The position numbers were made by a program, and so were the translations under genes. Below are positions 56,803 to 64,000 of a stretch of DNA of 64,000 nt, in pieces. The first letter of the stretch is position 1; each line of letters opens with the position of its first letter. The notes under the pieces are model-generated. The model made no database searches. It was not told the origin of the DNA and worked only from the letters and a program-made list of their open reading frames with translations. The DNA lies in NCBI GenBank assembly GCA_018466975.1, contig CM031555.1, forward strand, positions 1,178,001-1,242,000. The letters are read 5' to 3'. Source of the DNA: Sparassis latifolia (taxonomy: Eukaryota > Basidiomycota > Agaricomycetes > Polyporales > Sparassidaceae).

Positions 56803-58938
56803 ATGCTCGCGACGCGATGCGGATGTGCGGCGCAGTTCGCTCCGGCGCGATGCTCACTGCGTGTCACCGCCGGCGTCGTCGTCCAGCTGAGGGTCAGACA
56901 CTACAGCACTCCTACTGACATCCCGGTGCCAAACAAAACAAAGGTATGGGACTCCGTCGATGACGCAGTCAAGGACGTCAAGTCCGGGGACGTGCTTCTC
57001 GCTGGGGGTGAGCCGCGCACTCCTTCCGTTGTTCTGACGGTGACTGACTGCGAGTTCTCTAGGTTTTGGATTGTGTGGGACACCAGGTCTGGCATGGTAG
57101 CATTGCCGTGCGGTGGTAATTCCACTGACTGTGCATGATGTATGTCAGATACCCTGATCGCGGCGTTGGCAAAACGGGGAGAGATCAGGGACCTCACTGC
57201 GGTGTCAAATAATGCTGGGTCAGGAGAACTTGGTCTTGGTATGCTAACATGCTCTGCGCTAACCCATATGCACTGATATTTACTGCAGGGAAACTTCTTC
57301 ACAGTGGCCAAGTTGGCAAGATGATGGCGTCGTATATCGGAGGGTAAGCACTCGCATACACTCAACTCAATAATTCTCAGCGAAACACGACAGAAATAAG
57401 TACTTCGAGAACCTATACCTCACAGGACACATCTCCCTCGAGCTGATTCCTCAAGGTACGCTCGTAGGTCGCATGAATGCCCACGCTGCGGGTATCCCCG
57501 CGTTCTACACGCCCACCGGCGCGTCGACGGCCATCGAGCACGGGTCTATTCCCGTCCGATATAAAGAGGGTGGCATGTCAGCGGGCGTCGCGATCCCAGG
57601 CAACAAGAAGGAGGCGCGCGAGTTCAACGGCAAGCGATACGTGCTCGAGCCTGCGATTGCCGGGGACGTCGCTTTCATTCGGGCGTGGAAAGTGGACGAG
57701 ATTGGCAACTGTGTCTTCAGGTATGTCCTGCCTGCCGTGGTGTGCGCGAGAGTTTCTGATTGCTCTGTCCTGCAGATATACTGCGAATAACTTCTCGGCA
57801 ACGATGGCACGCAATGCGAAGCTAACCATTGTCGAGGCAAGCTGGCCTTGTATTTGCGGTTTCACAGGAACTGACGTTTGATAGCTAGGCTGAGAACATC
57901 GTGCCCGTAGGTTCACTTTCGCCGAACGCGATTCACGTGCCAGCAATCTACATCAACCGTATTGTCAAGTCCACCGAGCCGAAGGCGATCGAGATTACGA
58001 CCTTGGCTTCAGACCACTCCTCGGAAGAAGACTTGTCGTCGCTGACGCCAGAAAAGAAGGCAGCGAAAGAGCAAAGGCACCGAATTGCGATGCGCGCGGC
58101 GCAAGAGATCAAGGATGGTTTTCACGTCAACCTAGGTATTGGCATGCCCACGCTCGTGCCGGAGGTGCGTCGCTCATGGCCGAACGACGGAATCTGTTTA
58201 TAAAGTGGAGTTGCTAGTTCCTCCCGCCTGGCGTGCGCGTCTGGCTACAGAGCGAGAATGGTATCCTGGGCATGGGCCCATATCCGACGAAAACGCAGCT
58301 TGACGCGTACGTTCGCTGATGTGAAGTCAAAAGACAAGCTGACAATATCCGCAAAGCGACATTATAAACGCCGGCAAAGAAACTGTAACTCTTTTGCCCG
58401 GTGCATCCGTATTTGGTACGCCTGCGAGTTTCCGATGTACTGCATATACCGGGCGCTTGACAAACGCGATCTGCAGATTCAAATGAATCGTTTTCAATGA
58501 TTCGTGGCGGTCACATTGACGTCGCCATCCTCGGAGTGAGTCGGGCAGATCTCAGAGGAAGCGCACGATCTAATTGAATATCCCATTCAGGCAATGCAAG
58601 TGTCGCAAGCGGGGGACATTGCCAACTTCATGATCCCGGGGAAGATGGTGAAGGGAATCGGCGGCGCGATGGACCTGGTATCGAATCCGGACAAGACGAA
58701 GGTGATCGCGGTCATGGAGCACACCGCGAGGGATGGCAGCCCGAAGATTCTGGCGGAGTGTGCGCTGCCGCTAACGGGCGCGCGGACGGTGAGCCAGATC
58801 ATCACGGAGCTGGCGGTGTTCGATGTGGATAGGCATGCGGGAGAGCTGCATCTGACCGAGCTGGCGGAGGGCGTGTCACTGCAGGAGGTGAAGGCGAAGA
58901 CAGGCTGTGAGTTCAAGGTCGCACCCCATCTACTGTAG
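56803..58938 (+). CDS. Succinyl-CoA:3-oxoacid CoA-transferase, mitochondrial (copy 2)
   Basis: Same reaction as the 33.5 kb copy. The first exon, 56803-57007, encodes an Arg/Ala-rich leader ([20 protein letters not shown]) and [17 protein letters not shown]. Later exons give [62 protein letters not shown] and [13 protein letters not shown]. The catalytic Glu lies in [13 protein letters not shown], and the C-terminal domain includes [19 protein letters not shown]. Exon order follows copy 1, including an intron at 57837-57888 with a GC donor (gag/gcaagc). The gene ends about head-on against the minus-strand membrane-protein gene, and the stop codons fall in the same few bases. No broken frame was seen. 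Confidence 0.94.
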
Positions 58939-60295
58939 GCGCGGCGGCTGTGTATATCGCTGCAATACATTACATTTATTCTCGCCGTTGCTGCCGCGGA
59001 GCGTTGGAATAACGATAAGAAAGTACAGGTGACCTGGTGGATGGTGGTTGCTGTCGATCGCTGTGTCGGAGTAGTCAACGTGCTCTGCAGGTCTTACTTG
59101 TTCATGCAGAATCCTCAAACACTTCCAGCAATTGAATGTGCGATGAAACACACCAATGGTACTATGTCCTGAAAACGGGCGAAACTGATACGTTGAGTTA
59201 TACACTAAATGTACGGAAACTGTAGGCGGGTCGAAGACACCAGTCCCACGGACGACGCAGAAACCCACGGTGGGAGAGACGCGATCACGCGTGTCAGCCC
59301 ACCGTGCGATTGAGATAGCTGCGTCTGCGATGCCAAGAAGGCGGGAAGGCGCGCAGCAGATGCGCGTGCCCCCCGAACTCGGCGGGCGAGAATACGGTAC
59401 TGGGAACGCGAGCGATGTGGGGACGGGAGGGACTAGAGAATCGCGGCGAGCGACGGTGTTAGTGGGAGTGACATGTAAAGATGTCGAGCTTGATCCATGA
59501 ACACCGGCTACAGCTGCAGCGGTGGTTGCGATGTGACCGGTCTCATCTGCACTGCCGCCGATCGCAGTCGGTGTGGAGGGCGAGGTGCTTTTGTGCGCGA
59601 CGTACACGCCGAGGCAGATGGCGCCGATGATGACCTAGGGCAGGGTTTACCATGCACGGAGACGAGGAGCGGGAGACATACCACAAGCAGGATCATACCC
59701 ATAATGAAGACCCACCGAGACATGCGAGAAGAACCAGTCACGGTCTTCTTTAACCACGCACTGATGCGAGACATTGAGCGGGAGGTGGAAGAGTAAGGTG
59801 AGCGGAAACGGGGGCATACCTTTGCTTCTGGGCCTACGGTTTCCGGTTGTCCTCCTTGGCAATCATGCTGAACCGTCTCCAGAATTCTTCGCCCTGGCGA
59901 GCGCCGCGCCTGGGGAGGAGAGTCTCTTCCCCATTGCCACGGAGGATGGCCCGGGGCTGGACTTCGGCGAACTTGACGTCGCGGGTAGCGGGAGCGTTGG
60001 AAGGATGGATGAAGGCGGGTTTGACGGGCGTCATGGGTGGCTGAAGCGGATGGGGAGTGCTGGGTATGCTGGGGGTGCCCTGACGGGCGACGAGGCGAGG
60101 GGCTTGGGGAACTGGAGCTGGAACATCTCCGGGGAGGATGTCTGGCGACCGTCTGGGACGGCAACGCGACTGGGCTGAGCGAGGCCGAGGGCGGCTATGG
60201 GCGCAGCATATCCGGCTTGGGTGAGGCGAGCGGGATGGGCTGCTGCTGGGGCTGCATCTGCATTCTGGGGCCTTTATACTCCATGCTGTCGTCAA
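58930..60295 (-). CDS. Single-pass membrane protein of unknown function (basidiomycete family)
   Basis: I know no function. The N-terminal part is Pro/Ser-rich, followed by [25 protein letters not shown] and [13 protein letters not shown], a block I recognise as recurring in basidiomycete hypothetical proteins. An intron (gtaggc donor near 59836) leads to [18 protein letters not shown] and one membrane segment (FIMGMILLV, then [14 protein letters not shown] across a second intron). A Ser/Thr-rich tail with PTAIGG and [12 protein letters not shown] follows. The frame stays open to 58930, overlapping the SCOT stop, but the true end may be earlier. The 5' end is uncertain: a different frame from about 60283 opens with [16 protein letters not shown], which looks like a better start and would need a frameshift or unseen intron near 60205. 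Confidence 0.68.
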
Positions 60296-60661
60296 ACAGG
60301 TTCTGTCCGCTTACTCCGGGGCACGTTTAGCGGTTGAAAGAAACTGTTTTGTCCATCAAGTGACCACAGTCGAATGTCAAAATTCAGGCCACCGTTTGAC
60401 AATTCCACAAAGGCGAGGCCAATACGGTCTCTAGAGCGAGGAAGACGAGCGATAGAATCTAGAGAGCTTGGGAAGCTGCATACAATGCGATGAGTTCGAT
60501 ATGATTGGCAGTAAGAAGTAGCGTAGTATACGCATAGAGCGTCCCAACAAAACGCAGTAACACGATAGCGACTTTCGACGAAAATGATTAGGGAAGCATA
60601 AAGTAGGGGACCCACAATTATTAGCGAGCGATTATTGTACCTGCAATCTACACCAGACATT

Positions 60662-63106
60662 CTAAGGCTCAATCTGCCCCTGCTTCATGGCCGCGATCTT
60701 CGCCGTCTCGACGTACTCCTGTATCGACTGGACAAGCGATAACGTCGGCTGGAGTGTGACGGATACCTTGCCGTACATAGTCTCTTGCTGGACACGTACC
60801 GCTTCCCGAATGCTCTGCGTGAAATCATCCAAGGTATTCTTGACATCGTTGCGGATCGGTTGAACCATATCTTCGGACACCCGCTCCACTAGTTCCTCGA
60901 AAACGAACTGAGGGAACATGGTTGGAGTAGGGGAGGAGCGCGCCTCCTCCAGCCTGGCAAAGCTCTTACGGAGCCTGGCTAACTCTGCATCCAGCGCGTC
61001 CTGGTCTTTTTGCAACCTTGCGCCGTTCTGCTGTACCTGTATGCAACAACCACCTTCACCGACGTGAAACAGCAGGGCTGGGTGCAACATACCTCAGCAA
61101 GCTCCATTTTTAGAAATTCCCTCTCCGCCCTGAGACCGAAATGTTCGTGCCAACCCTGCGCATCGCGTACCTTGAGCTCATGAATATCGTCCCGAGCGCT
61201 TTTCATCTGGCTCTCGAAGACTTCGAGTTTGTCAGAGAGCTCTTTAACGCATTGTTCGGGACCGGTTGTAGGTGGGGTGGGCCGGACTTCTCCATCCTCA
61301 ATGGGCGAAGGGGCAGCTGGTCGACCACGTTCTATGCTCCCCTCAGCGTCTACCTGAAGACCAGAGTTTTCCTTGTTGAACTGCTCGTGCAGCTTGGGCA
61401 GACAGCTTGCATGCAGTTCTTGCAGGTCGCTCTCCAGCTCCTCCAACCTCACCTCTACCGCCGCCATTCGCTCCGCAGATGCAGCAAAGGTCTCAGAGAC
61501 TGCTGGCTGGTCGCGGACATCAGCTACAGGTGACAGGTTGCACTTGTGTTTGTTGCCCGCAGATGATTCAGCTTCGGCCTGAAGCTGCTGAACGACTGGT
61601 CGGATGAAATCCAGCCAGACCCGAACTTCCTCAGCGTACGTCTTGAAGTCCTCGGCCCCCACTGAGATGTCATCGGCCGAAGATGGGGGAACGAGTGGAT
61701 ATGCTGCCAGGATGTTCTGTTTCTTTAGGAGCTGCTTCTCCACCTCCCGGAGCTGTTGATCATTGTGCTTGCGCATCCCCTCGAGCCGCTGAATCGCCCT
61801 CTCACCTGCACTCACAAACTGCCGCGATCTCTGTAATTTCCGGATACGGTTGCGCTCTTCCTCCAAGCTGCACTGCTTCTGCATGTAGTGCACTGTTTGG
61901 GCAACAGTTCTGTATAATGCCTAATGAATGCTGAGCTTGTGGACGAAGTATGAGATACCTACTCCAGGAATTTCTCCCGTGAAGTGCGACCACTGGCAGA
62001 CGAATCAGTAGTCGACGGAGTTGGCGACGGTGGACGCGCACTGCCACCTCCGATATCCTCAGAAGGATGTTCGGTCCCAGAGGCGCAAGTAGGCGAGATC
62101 AATGCAGCGAATGGAGACACCAACGTATCTGACGCAGAGGCAGGTGCCGCCGTCTTGCTGTACCCTCGGCTAGCGCCCCAAATATCCGACGCAGAAACGG
62201 GTGTTGGTTCGCTGTACCCTGTGCTAGTACCCCAAGAATCTACTGCAGCAGGCTTGCTGTGCCCCTCGCCAGCGCCGCCCCAGGATTCAGCGTCGCGTGG
62301 AGAGTCAGTACTGAGCGAGCCCGCACCAGATGGAACGTTATTACTCTTCCCTTTTGCAGAGGGATTGGCGTGCGCGACAGTTGACCCGTTCGTGTCAGGG
62401 CCTGTGTCACCCCTGCTTCCTCCACCTTCATTCACGTTTGGATCTACCCAGCCGGTACTTTTAGCTCCCCAGTCAGCGTTGGGACTTCCCCAGCCTGCAT
62501 TAGGGGCACCCCAGTCTGCATTAGAGGCACCCCAGTCTGCATTAGAGGCACCCCAGTCTGCATTAGAGGCGCCCCAGTCTGCATTGGCGTTACCCTGACC
62601 AGTATTAGAGCTACCCCAATCGGGCTCAGGCTCCTTGCGGCTGCTGGAAAATGAAGAGGTGTTGTTGTTGTCCGGGGTAAGGAAGCTCTTGGGCGTGATG
62701 GAGGAGCTGTTCGCGCCAGTGGTGAAGCTCGACGCGGAGCCAAAGCTCGGGCCCCATTCACTGCCCGTGTTGGCTCTGCTCAAACCGCGCCCGCGCCCGC
62801 GTGCTCCGCCACGTTCACCTCTGTGCTGGTCCTGTGTCAGAGACGGGAGTAAGATAACGAGGAGAATGGCAGCAGTGAGTGATAAGATAGGTGGCTCGAG
62901 TATACGGACGAAACAAACCAGTTGGTGTCGCGAAGGTGTAGCCGAGGCCCACTGGGGATCGCTAGGGTGCACAAAATTGCACCCTCGGCCCTGTCTGCGG
63001 CAACCGTCCTGATGGGGGTTCCCATTTTCGTCGTACCACTAAGTGACGGATGAGCGGATCCCAGACGTTGGAGGATGAGTGGGCTTACCATGCAACGGAT
63101 ATGCAT
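60662..63106 (-). CDS. CCCH zinc-finger protein with WGxSNAD repeats and long coiled coil
   Basis: Function unknown. The first exon (63106-63089) encodes MHIRCM, and the second from 63038 gives WYDENGNPHQDGCRRQ and GCNFVHPSDPQW. Together they make a C-C-C-H finger of the RNA-binding type. The third exon, about 62834-61973, starts DQHRGERGGARGRGRGL (an RGG-like patch). It then has five tandem heptads of NADWGAS type and a Ser/Gly-rich stretch with repeated W-G motifs. The coiled-coil half follows (ALYRTVAQTVHYMQKQ, AIQRLEGMRKHNDQQL, AAVEVRLEELESDLQEL). The protein ends VQSIQEYVETAKIAAMKQG at 60662. RGG and CCCH suggest RNA binding. The coiled-coil half resembles the 36.5 kb plus-strand gene. 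Confidence 0.8.
62477..62592 (-). repeat. 21-bp tandem repeat encoding NADWGAS heptads
   Basis: On the + strand the unit gcattagaggcaccccagtct recurs four to five times in phase, with small changes at both ends. It is read on the minus strand as N-A-D-W-G-A-S/P repeats. The near identity of the middle copies points to recent expansion. Confidence 0.9.
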
Positions 63107-63822
63107 GGCAGTTGAATTTGTCGCGCAAAGGGCAAGGCGAAAAAGTGGCTCGAGGAGGTTCGCGAGACTTTGTGTATGGCAGTGGAGTCGCTGAAAGTGC
63201 AGGAAGCTTCTCGCGAGTCGATCGCGGACGGAGAGATCAGTTTGTGCACCGTCAGGGTCGCCGGGGTGCCGCGGGAGTCAGAGCTGGAGAGCTGAGACAC
63301 GAGGGGATCGTCGTGGAGGATGGTGGAGTAGGCGAGGAGCAACACGTTCTGTCCAAGAGACGGTCAGGATCTGCAATTGCGTTTCTGCGCATGCAGTCGC
63401 CGATTATAGGATTTGATTTCGACTTCGGCGATCACATGCACACTACAAATTCTGAAAAGTCCGGTGTATTGCAGCACTAGATATTCTACACTACCAATCC
63501 TCGAAGTATCGTAAGCAGATCAGAGAGCGTAACCGTAAAGCCGTGCTGGGTCCTTGTCCCAGGGAGTCGTGTCGTCAGTAAGGCGGATACAAGGTGTGGG
63601 GTGTCGCGTGGGTAAGCAAGAGGGCAAGGACGAGCACCAAAGGAAACAGCGGGAGCAGTAGGCGTAGATAGATGGCCGCATGCCGAAACGAACGGAAGTT
63701 ACATAGAGCAAAATAGAATGAAGGTAATAAAAGCGAGAGGATAGCTTCCCGAAACGATCAAGGCATCATTGGCGTCGCACACTCGTCAAATCGTCGAAGA
63801 AAAACTCAACATCGGGGACGCA
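63107..63822. other. Intergenic, no supported gene
   Basis: About 700 bp upstream of the CCCH gene and downstream of the partial gene at the window edge. Open frames on either strand are short and unsupported. Confidence 0.5.
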
Positions 63823-64000
63823 TCACCATCCACCCCACCATGCATTTGGCTGTCGCCGTCCAGGGCGCACAACCGTCACCGTCTGGTGCTCTTCCACTTC
63901 TGGCTCAAGCTCGGGTTCCTCCTCAATGACAACCTCAACAGCGGTGGTTCGTGGACTGTGGGTAGTGGAAGACGAGGACGAGACCAGGACAGGAGTGGGT
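63823..64000 (-). CDS. C-terminal part of an unidentified gene (cut by window edge)
   Basis: The minus strand is open from the window edge to a TGA at 63823-63825, giving about 58 residues: a Ser/Thr-rich start, an acidic run (VEVVIEEEPELEPEVEE), then HQTVTVVRPGRRQPNAWWGG and a final Trp. No intron is needed. The family is not recognised. The window border cuts off the N-terminal part. Confidence 0.6.
   Translation of the reverse strand, partial: PTPVLVSSSSSTTHSPRTTAVEVVIEEEPELEPEVEEHQTVTVVRPGRRQPNAWWGGW

Noticed and set aside
62477..62592. Regular 21-bp repeats as a CRISPR-like array
   Set aside because: There are no spacers. The unit is in phase with a coding exon and encodes heptads in a eukaryotic gene.

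Overview
The window is nuclear DNA of a basidiomycete fungus, most likely an Agaricomycete (mushroom or polypore type). The protein-coding genes have many exons, nearly all introns are 48-70 nt with GT-AG ends, and the gene content is typical of that group: a FunK1 kinase-like gene, a membrane-anchored GH5 exo-glucanase, SMI1/KNR4, SOG2, and CACTA (tnp2) and Copia elements. No bacterial or viral segment was seen. Exon models were built by reading splice sites and keeping phase, so boundaries are inferences unless stated.

Layout. 1-2.1 kb: no convincing gene. 2.3-5.0 kb (+): GH5 exo-1,3-beta-glucanase with a 5-nt micro-exon. 5.4-13.3 kb (all -): a small unknown gene, the NuA4 scaffold EAF1/VID21 (HSA, SANT and polyQ), and SMI1/KNR4. 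15.3-18.2 kb (-): a FunK1 kinase-like gene with a changed catalytic loop. 18.3-33.3 kb: a transposon island. It holds a short TIR element split by a decayed Ty1/Copia retrotransposon with 5-bp target duplications, then a ~6.9 kb CACTA element with tnp2 and a second gene, then MITE-like repeats. Six in-frame stops are recognised in otherwise open, family-aligned frames of these elements, and all six are TGA, as expected from C-to-T change at CGA.

33.5-37.8 kb: a mitochondrial succinyl-CoA:3-oxoacid CoA-transferase (SCOT copy 1, -) diverging from a coiled-coil gene (+) with a frameshift. 37.9-40.5 kb (-): an intron-bearing tRNA, a single-domain ABC ATPase and TOM40. 42.0-44.2 kb (+): cytosolic HSP70 behind a promoter with GAA boxes at exact 10-bp spacing. 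44.9-47.4 kb (-): DEAD-box helicase SPB4/DDX55. 48.7-52.0 kb (+): SOG2. 52.2-54.9 kb (-) and 55.2-56.5 kb (+): a divergent pair, FYVE rabenosyn/PEP7-like and twinfilin. 56.8-58.9 kb (+): SCOT copy 2. 58.9-60.3 kb (-): a small single-pass membrane protein. 60.7-63.1 kb (-): a CCCH-finger coiled-coil protein with heptapeptide repeats that resembles the 36.5 kb coiled-coil gene. The far end holds the C-terminus of one more minus-strand gene.

Functional themes: cell-wall building and polarity (GH5, KNR4, SOG2), endosome and actin traffic (rabenosyn-like, twinfilin), mitochondrial function (TOM40, two SCOTs), and chromatin, RNA and protein housekeeping (EAF1, SPB4, HSP70). I see no single new multi-gene system. 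The most interesting signals are the TGA-only decay of the transposons, the nested insertion with its boundaries, the paired duplication of SCOT and coiled-coil genes, the conserved GC-AG intron in both SCOT copies, and the step-type heat-shock promoter.
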